Positions 10,840 through 24,722 are shown, counted from the first letter of the stretch. The stretch: 64,000 bases of DNA from Paracentrotus lividus (GCA_940671915.1 CALNVZ010003430.1:20170140-20234139); one strand, 5' to 3'. The notes: a model not told the origin generated them from the sequence alone. Numbers and translations: made by a program.

Positions 10840-12090
10840 GCTATTTTGCGCGGGCAAACGGGACATTTAGAGCCAAAAATGTTTTTTTTTTAAATATAAA
10901 TCTTAAAATGAAATCCCAATCCAGGTATATTCTTGAAGGTACTAAAAACCTGGCAGAAACGTAAACAATAATGGAAATAAGTCAATTCATAATTAATTTA
11001 TATTTATTTATTCTTCGGTAACAAACGGGACCAGAAAAAATGGTGTTTTCAAATTTTGATTATGTTCACATGATACTCTGAATTTTAAAAGCAACTACAC
11101 TTGAATAGTCATATCCTCTTAAACGTGGAAACATTGTAAGGACACATTTTAACGTAAATACAACTTCGAATTTTCTGGCAAGGTCAAGTTTTAGAAAGTA
11201 TGTCAGGTAACACACGGGACAATCATTCCCTGAAATATTTTTCATTAAACATTTGGTGTAACAGAGGCGTAAAAACATCTTGTGTAAAAAAAAAAACCCT
11301 TTGATAAAACAAAAGAAACATACGGCAACACACAAATGTAAAAAATACTTGTTTTGTTTCATTTCTAAAAGTGTGAGGGGGAGTAATGAAACTGCTTTAT
11401 TTTACACCAGCTCGGTAACATTTGTGAGACTATTTCTAAGACATGAAACCCTTAACATTAAAAAAATGAAAGCTACGTGCTACGTTCGTGATATTTTCAC
11501 CAGATGTAGCAGAGATTATATTGAAACGGAAAATACATATTTTGGTTGTATATATACTCTTATGACAAACCTTTTTAAAGAATGGTTGAAAATAACATTT
11601 TTAATGCATTTTATTATTTTTGTCATGAATAATATGAGTCTTGTGATGTCATATGGCCTTGAAATTTATACATAAAGTTTATTTCATACCCTTTTTTTGT
11701 GATATATGACACATTATTACCTATATACGCACCCACTGACACACGCATACACAAAAATGGTCGAAAAGCTGAAAAATCACCACCTTGGGAACAAATAGCT
11801 TGGACTTGCCTTATATTTACCCCGGCAATTTTTTTTAGGGAATGCGGGAGGGGTTCTAGACATTTGCCAGTTCAAGGGAGTATAAAAACCTCAGAAGTCA
11901 GTTAAATTGTAGGGACATAAAAATGATTGGAACATATCAATGAAGTTTAAGGGAAATTGAATTAAGAATAGAAACTTATGAGCATTTGAAATGTTGAGAT
12001 CATAGAAAATCCTTAGCTGGCAACGGGGCAAGATGTGTGCTGTGATGTAACATTAACAACTTCCCCCATATGTTTTATACATCATTCCAT
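10840..12090. other. Non-coding, nothing recognised
   Basis: No repeat or exon identified. A 131-codon open frame at 11280-11675 begins inside an A-rich run, has no recognisable domain, and is interrupted in the parallel copy at 23.2-23.5 kb, so I do not call it a gene. Confidence 0.45.
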
Positions 12091-12385
12091 TGGGCGGCGA
12101 CCCGGGGGGGGGGACGTGTCCCCCCCCCCACGATTTTTTTTCTGGGGGGATCGTCCCCCCTCAATCATTAAAACGCAACATATTTTCATGTAGTGATTAG
12201 CTTGTGAAGCTTAAAAGAGGTAAAATGTATTGTCAAATACAATGCCTAATGTTTTTATAGGCAAAATTTTCGACTCGCGCTTCGCGCTCGCAAACATTTT
12301 CATTAGTTTCTGCATAATATGCGAAGTATGCAAATTTTTAGTGTATTATTTTTCACTTTTGGGTTCCCCCCCCCCCCCAGTCGTG
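12090..12385. repeat. C/G-run repeat with GCGCTTCGCGC hairpin
   Basis: A GGCGGCGACCCGGGGGG start is followed by C- and G-runs up to about 12160. A CGACTCGCGCTTCGCGCTCG hairpin lies at about 12269-12290, and a run of C at 12366-12379 precedes AGTCGTGACATCGAC. It looks like a dispersed, probably transposon-derived unit; its exact ends are unclear. Copy 2: about 23970-24260. Confidence 0.45.
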
Positions 12386-12734
12386 ACATCGACATGAAAT
12401 CTCCGCGCTTGCACATTTCACTTGACTCGTTTAGTTTATCAATCATATCGGGTAGATCACCCTTCAAACAAACTGTGCATTTAGGTGTCACTGCACTGTT
12501 TGTCTTTTGGGACCCAGTTGAAAATGAGCTCTAGAAAGTTTCAGTTACCCATGCAGTCAAGCTTATTTTTGACAAATAAATAATATTATATGGCCAAGCA
12601 CGGAAGCCTATATATATCTCCAACCAAATTGTCCTAAGAGCGCCATCTATATAGGATATCATGACTAAATATAATTGCATCACCATCACTGGAGTCCATG
12701 GAAAGTATATAGCCTAATTGAATCAATTAAAGTT

Positions 12735-12847
12735 GTCGGCTAAGCAATGTGGATACTTCGACAGTTTAATGGTTTGAACACTAGTTTATCGCACTGGAGA
12801 TGTGGGTTCGAATCCCACTCGAAATCTTTCTACATGCGCTATCCGAC
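12735..12847 (+). repeat. GTCGG-ended tRNA-like element
   Basis: The ends GTCGGCTAAGCAATGTGGAT and ATGCGCTATCCGAC are inverted. The tRNA-like core includes AATGGTTTGAACACT and the B-box-like GTGGGTTCGAATCCCAC, a perfect T-arm. The lead-in GCGCCATCTATATAGGATAT and GTATATAGCCTAATTG precedes it. Confidence 0.75.
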
Positions 12848-12938
12848 ATTTTTGTTTTGTACTAAGTCATGTACTAAAGCATTTACACTGTCCGTCATCA
12901 AGGTGGAATATTTTTTTGCCGCTATAGCGACATGATTC

Positions 12939-13838
12939 TGCTCCGGCATTAATTTCTTGAATAATTATGTCAGTCCCTGCTCTTAGTTTTCGGGACCCTG
13001 GCAATATTTTGAACATTCTCCCAACCCTTCACGGAGATTGTTTTCCAAATTTTTTTTTGTCAACCCCCATGATGCCCATTTTTGTCAGTTTTTCTCATTT
13101 TGGGACCCCTTTTTGTTTACCCGGCACTCAGATCAAGCCCCCCTCGGTCCTATCCCCAGGAAACGCGTCTGCATGAGGTGTACTGTTTATATTGGTTTTT
13201 AAGTTAAATCTAGATTTATGGGGAAAGACTTGGGTCTTTTGTCTAGGGCAGGGGTTGAAATAAAAAGTGTGATTGGTGAAAATTCGGAATATTTTATTCC
13301 ACCTATTATTGCTAAAAACAAAAGAAATAAACCATAACATTTAACCCTTAATTATTATCATTTTCCCCTAATTTTCTTTTTAGCCTTGATAACAAGGTTG
13401 TAACTTTTGATGGTATTTCATTTTGATTTATGTTTTGCTGATATTTTACAATACAATTTAGGGAAGATAGAAATTTTCATAGTGTAAAAATGAATAAAAT
13501 CAATGTTGAACCCCAATCAAAATAAATTTTGACCCCTCCCCTAGAAAAACGAGTCGAGCCTGTAACCATATAATTAGATTAAATCTAAAGAACAATAACA
13601 AATCTACACTTCAGACGTATTTCCTTGGGATAGGACTGAGGGTGCCTTGGTGGGCCGGGTAAACTATAAGGGGCCCCAAAAATAAGAAAAAATGACGAAA
13701 ATGCCCATCCTCTGTGGGGGTGGCAAACTTTTTGGAAGAAAGTTCCCCGGGAAGGGTTGAGGGAACGTCCGAGATAATAGCCGGGATCCCGAGAAGTGAA
13801 AGCGGTGACCAACACATTCAAGAAATTAAAGCCGGAGC
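12939..13838. mobile_element. ~900-bp element with ~250-bp inverted ends (GCTCCGGC)
   Basis: The left end GCTCCGGCATTAATTTCTTG matches the inverse of the right end, CAAGAAATTAAAGCCGGAGC. The match continues inward through CCCAACCCTTC, CATTTTTGTCA/GACGAAAATG, GGGACCCC/GGGGCCCC, GTTTACCCGG and TCCTATCCC. Outer parts are more similar than inner ones. No transposase. Copy 2: about 24812-25717. Confidence 0.75.
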
Positions 13839-13845
13839 AACATAC

Positions 13846-13983
13846 GTCGTTGGAGCCAGCGTGACGTGAATATTGGATGTACCTTTTTGCTCGCCCGGCG
13901 TGACGTAAACAAATTTTGATGTACCTTTTTGTCCACTTTTGCAGATTTCGAACACTCCCGTAAAAATCCTAGTTACGGGCCTG
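13846..13983. mobile_element. Fragment of the CAGGCCCGTAACTAGG-ended element
   Basis: It ends TCCTAGTTACGGGCCTG. Inverted, it matches the start of the complete element at 28056-28499, including the AAATCTGCAAAAGTGGAC and GCGAGCAAAA strings. The other end is missing here, so this is a solo terminal piece next to the GCTCCGGC element. Confidence 0.65.
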
Positions 13984-14181
13984 CAACCGTTGGGAGCCAA
14001 ACAGGAAACCCATCATATGAGACAACGTCACAACAAAGCCTGGCTTGTTGAAGGTTGTAACCATGGTGAAAAAACCCCCAAAAACAAAACAAAGCAAAAC
14101 AAAACAAAACAAAACATCATGAGCCTTCATAGATTGCACCATTACTTGAAAGTATATAGCCTAACTAAAACGACCAAATTT

Positions 14182-14293
14182 GTCGGCTCAGCAATGTGGA
14201 TACTTCGAAAGTTTAATGATAGAACACTTGTTTTTGGCTCAAAAGGTGTGGGTTCGATTCCCACTCGAAATCTTTCTACATGCGCTATCCGAC
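14182..14293 (+). repeat. GTCGG-ended tRNA-like element
   Basis: GTCGGCTCAGCAATGTGGAT at the start, GTGGGTTCGATTCCCAC as T-arm and B box, and GCGCTATCCGAC at the end. The upstream GTATATAGCCTAACT lead-in is retained. The last two thirds also occur at 30762-30843. Confidence 0.75.
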
Positions 14294-14636
14294 ATTTTGT
14301 TTTCTTTTTCGTTTGTAAAACGATTGACAAAGGAAATATTTATTAAATAATTATTATTAATAATTTCTCAATACATGTATAACACAGCACATGTATATCA
14401 TTTTTCAATACATGCTTTGATGTATTCATTTTAAGTTGCGAACTCATCCTGAACATATTTATCGGTGAAACATTCCAATTTACGAGAGAATTATAGCTTT
14501 CTAAAAATATGAATCGTCTTCATCAAATTATTGATTCCGATATCAGATGTGTTACTAGTGGGGAGTGTAACAATGTACGTTTAAAACAAAGGAGTCGACT
14601 CTTGTGCGCTATAATAAAAATGGTGTCTGCGTCAGT

Positions 14637-14680
14637 CAGGGGCCGCCGAACCTGGGGGGGGGGGGGTCGCTCCAGCCCTC
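14637..14680. repeat. Partial CAGGGGCCGCCGAACC end with G run
   Basis: CAGGGGCCGCCGAACCTGGG followed by a G run looks like one end of a CAGG-type MITE, without a visible partner. It recurs at 26520 and 31193. Confidence 0.45.
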
Positions 14681-15083
14681 CACTCTCTTCGGTATGTACA
14701 GACACAGGGAAATTAATAATGAATATCAGATAATGATATCTCAACATGTTTATACCCCCAAAAATAAATAAAATGAATGAATAAATGGATAAATAAAATT
14801 AATAATCAACAAATTTAAGAAAAAACTTTCAAAAGAGCTCCGAGGCCACAAATAGCAAGTTTTACCGTTTTTGTGGCGGTAACGTGTAAAATTCAAACTA
14901 CATGTATTCTAATTCTTCATTTTAATTCTAAAATAGTAGAGAACGAGGACATTGTTTATCGGGATTTTACCGTACGCGTTGCTTTAAGGGCAAGAGAAGT
15001 TTTATGGATCATAACCTGGCTTGGAATAACGTAAAAAGTAGTTGAAGTGTAAATAAGAATGAATACATCGAGCCAAGCAAAAC

Positions 15084-15152
15084 AGCCTGCTTTGGCTAAA
15101 AATTTATGGGTTCGACTCTTTTACTCGACATCATCCACATGGGCTATCCGAT
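15084..15152 (+). repeat. Decayed relative of the tRNA-like element
   Basis: GGGTTCGACTCTTTTACTCG and ATCCACATGGGCTATCCGAT echo the 3' half of the GTCGG family but are diverged. Further copies are at about 26970-27050 and 31640-31707. Confidence 0.45.
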
Positions 15153-15433
15153 ATTTTTATATTTTGAAGCAAACAAAGTTTTGTCCCCCGTTCGGCCACT
15201 TCAGAAATAGCACGTTCACAATCACAAGTTTGTTTATTTATGTATTATTTATATCTTTCTATTATCTATTCATTTATTCATTTAAAAACTGTTTTAACCT
15301 ACATTTCAATAATCTTATATGGATATATGAATGTAAAAAAAATCCCAAGTCCAATTTTTGGCGAAATTGAGTTAAACAAGGGAAATTGTTCCTTATACAA
15401 TGACTCATTTTGCGTATAAATTATAAATCTGAA

Positions 15434-15458
15434 NNNNNNNNNNNNNNNNNNNNNNNNN
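15434..15458. other. Assembly gap, 25 N
   Basis: Exactly 25 unknown bases, a fixed placeholder length. Sequence to the right restarts at a point already seen near 3570, so the true gap is not 25 bp. Confidence 1.
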
Positions 15459-15771
15459 ATTTTTTACAGTATCACACCCTAATGTTTCCGTTGTACTAGC
15501 ATGCTACATTGTATGGCATTTACCTGCCAACTTTAATACCTAATGGAACAAATGGGAATATATTTTTTCAAAATTTAGAAAACATTCAAATACCCCCTTT
15601 GACTTACTACACAAACCTGACTGGAAAATAGGAATGTTAATTGAGTTTAATAAGCCTCAATAATCAAACAGAATAGAGTATTCCTATTCGATAGGAACAG
15701 TTAGGCAGATACTTTAATAGGTGTAGAAAGAGGACAGTAGTGATGAGTTAAATACTAGAGAAATACCAAAC

Positions 15772-15836
15772 CTTTGTCATCAGCTCCTGTCCTGCGGTAG
15801 GGTGGTGGAGGTTGGGTCCGGGACTTTGTCTGTCAT
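15772..15836 (-). pseudogene. Duplicate of the broken first coding exon
   Basis: The same ATG-to-donor segment as at 3872-3933, 65 nt here against 62 nt there, with the frame disturbed by different single-base differences. I take it as a second read of the same exon and not as a paralogue. Confidence 0.5.
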
Positions 15837-16259
15837 TGTGTCTTCTTTAGTAGATTGGTTCAAAGCAGTCTAAGAACAAGGAAAAGCAACAAAGAAAGGA
15901 AAAGGAAAAACAGATAACTTAGTTTTTCTAATCAAATTATATTTTTATTCATCCTTCAATCTCACATGAACACTGCCACTGAACATTCCCCAAGGGCACT
16001 GGAAAGGATTTATCAAGCTTTTTAAAATTCAATGTTTAGTTCTTTAGTTTATACATGTAAACATGTAAGGAAAGTTACTACAATTATACACAAAAAGTCT
16101 TGAAAACAAATGACTGAAGCCTTAGTAAAGGACAAGAAGGAGGTGCACAGGACTTCACTACATGTTGGGAGGCCATAAGGCCATGATTAATACGTAAGTA
16201 AGAGCATAAATCATAAAATTTACATATACTAATTTTATTATTTACAGATCTATAGAACT

Positions 16260-17150
16260 TACTGTGTGTCCCACACAAAATGCTTAATGGCACTTTTAGA
16301 TGGGTTATAATATTAAAATTACAAAACTATATTCCTTATATCTCTACCACCGTAATACCTTCGTTTTCTACAACTGGATGAATTATGCGATTGGTCCAAG
16401 AATCTTAAGATATGAGCATTTTGTCATCACCTCGGGAAACCTTCTCCATCCAAGATTTGTATGAGTAGTTTACGGATGTGTCAATAAAAGAAAACCCAAG
16501 TTTGATCATAAATAATACTTAGTAAAATATCAGTGGTATTTATGAAATTTATATCACTGTAAAGTGCAACTCATACCATTCTAATGATATAGTCCTTCAG
16601 CTCACCAATATCACGCCTTTCGTGAACCTCATTGTCTGAAAAAATTCTTGCAAAAATTGTGCAGTTGCTTCAGCTTTCACGCTCCTTGATGATCAAAGTT
16701 GGGTTTCCTCTTCGTATTTTGAAAACTCATTTCAGGGCATGAATGAACACTTCCAAATTCTTGCAAGACTTTTCAGAACCATGGGTCAGCGATGCCGTGT
16801 AGTGGTGAGTGAGAGACATATCATTAGAATGGTAATGAGTTGCACTTTAACAGTTGATATAAACTTCATAATCACTACTGAAATATTTTGCCAATTGTTA
16901 ATGATGAAACTTGGGTTTCTTTTATTCGATATACGGTACTTCTGAATACCCAAAACTTGAGGGAAGTGGTGTTTATGTGTGATTGAAAAAATGATCCTAT
17001 TTTGTGATTATGTAGACCATATCACATTAATTTCTCCATGCCGGGAAATGAAAAGGTAGTTTGCGGGTGTAGAGTTATAATTAATGTAATAATTGTAATT
17101 TTATATTTACCCATCTAAAGTGCCATTAGCATTTTTTGGGCGACACACTG
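16260..17150. mobile_element. Copy 2 of the palindromic CAGTGTGTCCC element
   Basis: It corresponds to 4353-5236, with degraded ends (ACTGTGTGTCCCACAC and GCGACACACTG) from small indels. Confidence 0.7.
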
Positions 17151-20100
17151 CTTATACTTGCATTACCTTGCATTTTGACCTCAAATCGGTATAGCATTAG
17201 CGATTTGAGGTTCAAATAGCAAGGGTAGGCCAATATATTGTTTCAATTTAATGTAAATCAGCCAACAAAGTAAAAAAAATCAAAACACACCATCAATTCT
17301 ATGCAAAATAAGTTAGACTCAAGACCTCTGTCTTTATTTCTTGAAAGTGTTTTTATATCGTTTTAATCCAAATGAAGTGTCTTTTAATTTCTGAAGCCTT
17401 TGTCTATATTTCTAGATTTAAAAAAAATTTCTCTACTGATCTTTGATGTCATGTTACAGTTTACCAAATTATAGCCAGGCAAAATATTTCTTAATGGCCA
17501 TGTGTATTTATAGTTGGGCCCCCATATAGGTGGTGTTGTTACATATTGCGCGACAAGTTACGGAAAAATAAATAATGATATAAATGCTTAAATACATGTG
17601 CTATATGGTTATGCTGGTATTTAAGTTGAGGGAATTAAATCTGGCAATTACTTAAAAGTAAAAGAATGCAAATGGTTAATTATTTTTAGAGTAATTAGCG
17701 TTTAATTAACTCTGATAGCCATTTTTGCATGGTGGAGAGGAGGAGGAGCATGAGGAGGAGGACGCATAAATTTCTATATCTTAACAAATTAAGCTTTTAC
17801 CTTCACATTACCTTAAACATTAAACAGTTTTAATTGGAACATCATCCATTTTATGAGTAAAAATGGATCAAAGCTGAACTTAAGCGATCCAATTAAGCTA
17901 ATTAAGCTAATTAATTAATTTACCTAAATGAGTAAGATTGGTAGTCAATTGAAAATTGGTGTCAAACTTAAATATCGATGCTATCATGGAGTAAATTGAG
18001 TATTAGTTTGAAGGGAATTAATTAAAAGGGTTAAAGAAACATACCGTGGTAATTATTTATGACTAATTAACGATTAATAAACTTCAAGTACTATTTTTGT
18101 ACGCAGATGATTGAGGGGAACATAATTTCTATTTGCTCAGTTAGACAAATGAGTTTAAAATTATCATTTGACATAACATGAAACGTTGATATTGGTTGTT
18201 AATTTATGAGAATTAATAGTTGGGTCAAATTTACACTCATTAATAGTTACTTAATTAAGCTAATTAATGGATATAACCTCATTATGTTTAACTCTCAGAG
18301 ATACATGTACTGTGTTGATACTGTTCACAGCTTTGAACCAAGAAAGTCAAATCCCTCGATATAAGGTCGATTGCAATCATTTGTATCAACAATAAGAACT
18401 GCTTAATAATTTTATTGAAGTTTTAAGTGTTTACAAGTAATTAGTGTATGCAAAAAAAAAAAAGTTATATTCTGGGTTAAAATAAAACATCATAACACAT
18501 TATTTCCCAAAAATTCCGATATCTGAATTTTCGCTGGAAAGATGATGCGCCAAAATTATTTTATCACAAACTAACCCTACAAGTTATACATGTATTATTG
18601 TTGGAAAGGTTCTGACTTTGAAAGATTCAAATATGCATGTTTTTTCTTGTAGGGTCCTTTAGTTTTTCTCTGCCAAGATTTTTCTGGACAGTACTTTTTA
18701 TCTCACCTTTTTTTCAATTATTTTGAAGTAACTTCTTATGACTTAACCCTATCCCTTTTCAGAATGATTTTTTGAATTCTTCAGACAATTCTCTTCAGCA
18801 ATATGTATACTTATTATGGGTATAGGTGTCAAATAAGAATAATACTCTATAAATAAAAACATACAATCTTTGAAACATATTCATGAACGGAAAAGGGCCC
18901 ACCTCAAAAAACGCATGGCCTAATATTACTGTCTTTTTTTCTATGTAGGAATTGCCATTGAATCATAAAATCATAAATAAATGATAAGGGGGAACCTGGG
19001 GAAATTTTCTATAAAAAACACGATTAGTAACATATGAAAACATGTGATTCCATCGCGCATGTATAAATATGTATATGCCTCCGCTGAAATGGGCACATTC
19101 ATCTATTCATTTTCCTTTATACAAAAATATCTTGACTTGACTTTTTAACCTGTTACATCAAACATAATCAGATAATGCCCTCCCAGATTTGACTCTCGTT
19201 GTGACCCTTGACCACCTTCCTTATGGGCGATAACAAACTAGCCATTTAAAGATTAAGTTTAATTATGACTCGAGTGTATGCAGTAACAAACTCAATACAG
19301 TCATCAGGAATTTCATATTTTGCAGTTACCCGTGACTTTGACCTCATAATCAATGGACCATCTTCCTTATGATGATACTGTACATGCATATTACTTACCC
19401 CTTAGGTTTAAGCTCATTATCTCAACCTGATTTTCGAGGATATCGCGATAAAGATCAAGAAACTCAATTTCATGGAATTTTCGGAAATTGACCATTGACC
19501 AACATACATCCAAAATCTAATTCACATTCGTCTTCCTATGGTGATACATACTATTCCCCAAAAATTGAAGTAGATGTCTCAAGTGGTTCTTGAGATTTTT
19601 GCTGATAACGATCAAACAGCGGAAAGGCGGTACCCTGAAACATTTGCATGCCTCCCTGGGAAGGCGGCACACCTTTGAACGGGTTAAACCTAGACATAGG
19701 TCCTATTAGATCGTCAATGATCCCAGTGCAGCGACCATTCATTCACTATTTAGGTTATTCATTTATCAAAATCTGACAATGTCAGTTGACAATAGATCTA
19801 CAAATTACAATACATGTCAATATTTTTTATTTTTAAAATTAACGTTAACTGTTACGGCCCTATTTTAAACTTAGACATCTTCTAAGTTAATTATGATGGC
19901 AGGCAGATGGTCTTTCCTTGCTTTTGGCCTTCTTTCCCTTTTTCTGACATGTGATTGTGAGCCCTTTTATCTCTGCAAACCACAAGAAAAAAGTAAAAAG
20001 GCTTCACTTGTCAAGGGCAGGGCAAGGCCATGCTACTTGAGCTGAGTGAGCTTGGCAGACGAAGTGAAGGGGCACGGCTGCTAGCTGCCCGGTCGTGGCA

Positions 20101-22351
20101 GGCGAAATGGGCGCTGGCCGCCCTGGCATGGCATGCGCACACAGTCACAGACACGGCACAACAGTCACACCAGACAAAAACACGACAGTACCAGTCAATA
20201 CTCCACTTTACTTTAATTCACTGATGTCTTGTTGATCCAATTTTAAATTAATTCGAACATACATGTAATCGTGCATCAACTATTAATACATTTTATTACA
20301 GTATAATAATCTCAAAACTTACCACAAAAAATTATCTTGTCAAGTTCGTACGTTCACGTATCTTATTGTAACATAAAATATGGGACTGTATTAGTCTCCT
20401 ATTTAGCTCGCATTGAATTAATACTTATCGGTAGAGTTTACAACCGACCAGCCCCGTCGCGAAGCGATGGAACTGACGAACAGTAGACATATTTTGAGCG
20501 AAAGGTTTGAAAAATATCTATTACAAGACCACAAATTTCCGTGGGTCAAAAATACCTTTATTTGATTATACTCACATATTGAATCAAATCTTTGAAGTTT
20601 TTCCTCGAAATTGGTGAATCTGCGAATGTTTCACATGAAGTAATCAACTAATAATGCTAGAAAAATATAGGGAAATTGAGTCCCATCACGTATATTTTTC
20701 TCCGTTGCGGTTCGCGTTGTCTTCGCCATACGTTTCGACAGTAAAATGACGTCATAGGCAAAAGCCAGCGATGGCACCAACCCACTATGGAGAAGAGACA
20801 GGCACGGAAAATTCAATTTGGTAAGTCAAGAAGCTTTAATACTTCATTTTAGTCGTTGTTACGCTGCTTAAACATCATAGAAACCTTACACCCCACATTA
20901 TTACATTAGATTGATTAATTACGAGTATTTCACCTGAGCGCTCATTCATCGCTGATTATTTCGCTTGTATGGAGGTCTTGGTGGAAGTACATCCCGTCGC
21001 CTCGCAACGGGTGTTGTATAGTTCCGGTAGAGTTAACCAAGCCAGTATAGAATATTAAGAATATCATAACTCATAATATATGAATTATTAACAGTTATTT
21101 TAATATCCTTTAAAACCATATCCTTAAATACATTTAAATGAATTTAACCAATTCATAAATTGGATTTAATTTTAATCATCATATTCGATTGGGGAAAAGG
21201 ACTAAGCCATTTATCAACCAATAGTCTTTTTATCAGTACAGTTCCCGTTTTAAAGCACATTGACAGAAAATTTTGTTAAGCCAAAGGCTTCGGCTCCCGT
21301 GTACCCAACACTGACTACCATTACAAGCTCTGTTTATTATTCGACAGTGTCACCAACAAAGAGAATCTCTCCACAAGTAAAAAAGAAAGAATATTAATTC
21401 TGACACATTTTATGCACTTTTAAACTATCGACATTATGTCTGTTAATTAGACTATCATTATTCACTGTTATTGTCACGCTATTTCTGGCTGTGATGGAAG
21501 AAGTGCACATGATACGGATTGTCGTCACATAAACTTATGAATTTGTGCCAATATTTGAAAGGGAAAATGCCATTTGAAAAAATTTTAAATCGCAGAAAGC
21601 TTACCAAAAGGCTAGTATTCTTGTCAAAATATCCAACCGCACCGGTTGAAAAAAAGTCAATAGCCGCATCAACATGGGGAAGCCGAGGAGGAGGAGCGGG
21701 GGGTGGGGGGGGGGCAAATCTTTGGTTTTCAGATTAATTGACCCCAAAACTTGCTAAGTCAGAGTAAGTGTGCTTAGGGTTAGGGTCATGAGTACGGCCG
21801 GGGTAGCGAGGTCGTTTACTTGGGTCAGCCATGCAAAAAACAAAAAACAAACCAACAGCAAAAAAAACAAACAAAACAAAACAAAACAAAACAAAACACA
21901 AACCAATAACAAAAAACAAACAAAAAAAAACATAAATAAATAAATAAATAGACATAGAAAATATTAACGTGGTTGAGGCCTACTCTACCACCCCATCCAT
22001 TTTTAAAATTATCATGTGTTAGGCTTATTATACTACACTTTTTTTTTTTTTGTTTTGTTTTTAATAATTCAGGATCAAGAAAGAGGAGTACCATCATTAT
22101 TTTGTATCTTCTATACCATGATAAATATATACAAAGATGTTTCAGCAAGAATGCCGACTCCAAACAGAACTGTGTTGATAAGCTTACTCTTTGCCAGCTG
22201 AAGATTTTTTTTTTTTTTTTTTTTTACATTCTTTTGGAAACTTTTCTTTTTCTTTCTACTCTTCAGATATTTGAGGTGCCACTATAAGATATCTGAGCCA
22301 TCATAATTGCACCATCACTGAAAAGTATAAGCCTAATGCTTCAACCAATTT

Positions 22352-22460
22352 GTCGCTCAGCAATGTGGATACTTCGAAAGTTAATGGCTAAACACTTGTA
22401 TGTCTCACAAAAGGTGTTGGGTTCAAATTCCCACTCGAATCTTTCTACATGCGCATCGAC
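22352..22460 (+). repeat. GTCGG-ended tRNA-like element, copy 2
   Basis: Counterpart of 10427-10539 with small deletions, for example GCGCATCGAC for the usual end. Confidence 0.65.
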
Positions 22461-22573
22461 AGTTTTGATACTTCTCAGATTAAAAAGATGGTTTTCCAAT
22501 ATTATGGCTAGCTCAGAAATTACACGTAGGCCTATAATTCAAATTTAAAATTAATTATTTATATCGACGTTAG

Positions 22574-22747
22574 CCGGGGCCGCGGAAGGTTTTGAAAGTG
22601 GAGGGGCTGAAGCCGAAGTGCGGGGGGGGGGGCCTGAACAGGACAAAATCACAAATGTATGGTTCATTTTTTGATTTTTGTACACGGTTGGCCTGAAAAA
22701 GTGGGGGGGCTGCAGTTCCCCCCAGCCCCCCCCGGCTCCGCGGCCCC
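22574..22747. mobile_element. CAGGGGCCGCGG MITE, copy 2
   Basis: Counterpart of 10656-10836, with a shortened G run and a disrupted left end (CGGGGCCGCGGAAGG). Confidence 0.6.
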
Positions 22748-24609
22748 TGGTAGCTATTTGGCGGCAACGGGACATCTAGAGCCCAAAATGTTTTTTTTTT
22801 TTAAATATAAATCTTAAATGAAATCCCAATCAGGTATATTCTTGAAGGTACTAAAACCTGGCAGAAACTAAACAATATGGAATAAGTCAATTCAAATTAA
22901 TTTATATTTTTTATTCTTCGGTAACAACGGGACCAGAAAAAATTGGTGTTTTCAAATTTTGATTATGTTCACATGATACTCTGTTTTAAAGCAACTACAC
23001 TTGAATAGTTATCCTCTTTAAAGCGTGGAAACATTGTAAGGACACTTTTAACGTAATACAACTTCGAATTTTCTGGCAGGTCAAGTATTTAGAAAGGTAT
23101 GTCAGGTAACCACGGACCAATCATTCCCTGAATATTTTTCATTAAACATTTGGTGTAACAGGGCGTAAAACATTCTTGTGTAAAAAAAAAAACCCTTTGA
23201 TAAACAAAGAAACTTTACGGCAACAACAAATGTAAAAAATACTGTTTTGTTTCATTTTCTAAAGTGTGAGGGAGTAATGAAACTGCTTTATTTTACACCA
23301 GCTCGGTAACATTTGGAGACTATTTCTAAGACATTGAAACCCTAACATTAATAAAATGAAGCTACGTGCTACGTTCGTGATATTTTCACCAGATGTAGCA
23401 GGATTATATTGAAACGGAAAATACATATTTTGGTTGTATATATACTCTTATTTGACAAACCTTTTAAAAGGTTGAAAATAACATTTTTAATGCATTTATT
23501 ATTTTGTCATGAATAATATGAGTCTTGTGATGTCATAGGCCTTGAATAACATTAAAGTTTATTTCATACCCTTTTTTTTGTGATATATGAACATTATTAC
23601 CTATATACCGCACCCACTGACACACGCATACACAAAAATGGTTCGAAAGCTGAAAAATCACCACCTTGGAACAAATAGCTTGGACTTGCCTTATTATTTA
23701 CCCCGGCAATTTTTTTAGGGAATGGCGGAGGGGTTCTAGACAATTGCCAGTTCAAGGAGTATAAAAACCTCAGTAGTCAGTTAATTGTAGGGACATAAAT
23801 TGATTGAAACATATCATGAAGATTTAAGGGAAATTGTATTAAGAATAGAAACTTTATGAGCATTTGAATGTTGAGATCATAGAAAATCCTTAGCTGGCAA
23901 CTGAGGGCAAGATGTGTGCTGTGATGTACATAAACAACTTCCCCTAATTTATACACATTTCCATTTGGCGGCGACTTCCGGGGGGGGGGCGATGTCCCCC
24001 CCCCCACGATTTTTTATCTGGGGATTCGTCCCCCCTCATCATAAAACGCAACATTTTCATGTAGTGATTAGCTTGTGAAGCTTATAAAGAGGGTTAAATG
24101 TATGTCAAATACAATGCTAAATTGTTAATTATAAGGCAAAATTTTCGACTCGCGCTTCGCGCTCGCAAACATTTTCATTAGTTTCTGCATACATATGCGA
24201 GTATTGCAAATTTTTAGTTGTATTATTTTCACTTTTGGTTCCCCCCCCCCCCCAGTCGTGACATCGACATGAATCTCCGCGCTTGCACATTTCACTTGAC
24301 TCGTTTAGTTTATCAATCATATCGGGTGATCACCCTTTCAACAAACTGTGCATTTAGGTGTCACTGCACTGTTTGTCTTTTGGGCCCAGTTTGAAAATGA
24401 GCTCTAGAAAAGTTTCAGTTACCATGCCAGTCAAGCTTATTTTTGACAATAAATAATATTATATGGCAAGCACGGAAGCCTATATATATCTCCAACCAAT
24501 GTCCTAAGGAGCGCCATCTCATATAGGATATCATGGGACTAAATATAATTGCATCACCTATCACTGGATCCATGGAAAGTATAATAGCCTAATTGAATTC
24601 AATTAAAGT

Positions 24610-24722
24610 GTCGGCTAAGCAATGTGGATCTTCGACAGTTTAATGGTTTGAACACTAGTTTATCGCACTGGAGACGTGGGTTCGAATCCCACTCGGAAAT
24701 CTTTCTACATGCGCTATCCGAC
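24610..24722 (+). repeat. GTCGG-ended tRNA-like element, copy 2
   Basis: Counterpart of 12735-12847; the T-arm GTGGGTTCGAATCCCAC is intact. Confidence 0.7.

Larger units (their letters stand above)
3550..15433. repeat. Copy 1 of an 11.9-kb stretch that recurs after the N gap
   Basis: From the CAGTATTCACACCCTAAT region near 3574 to the last base before the N run, this stretch matches 15459-27317 in the same order and orientation. Every element described here between 3.9 and 15.2 kb has a counterpart about 11.9 kb further on. Differences are mainly one- or few-base insertions and deletions scattered throughout. This copy looks cleaner from about 9 kb onward; in the first part both copies appear noisy. 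Confidence 0.9.

Noticed and set aside
11280..11675. 131-codon open frame
   Set aside because: It starts in an A run, has no recognisable domain, has AT-rich codons like intergenic DNA, and is broken in the parallel copy.
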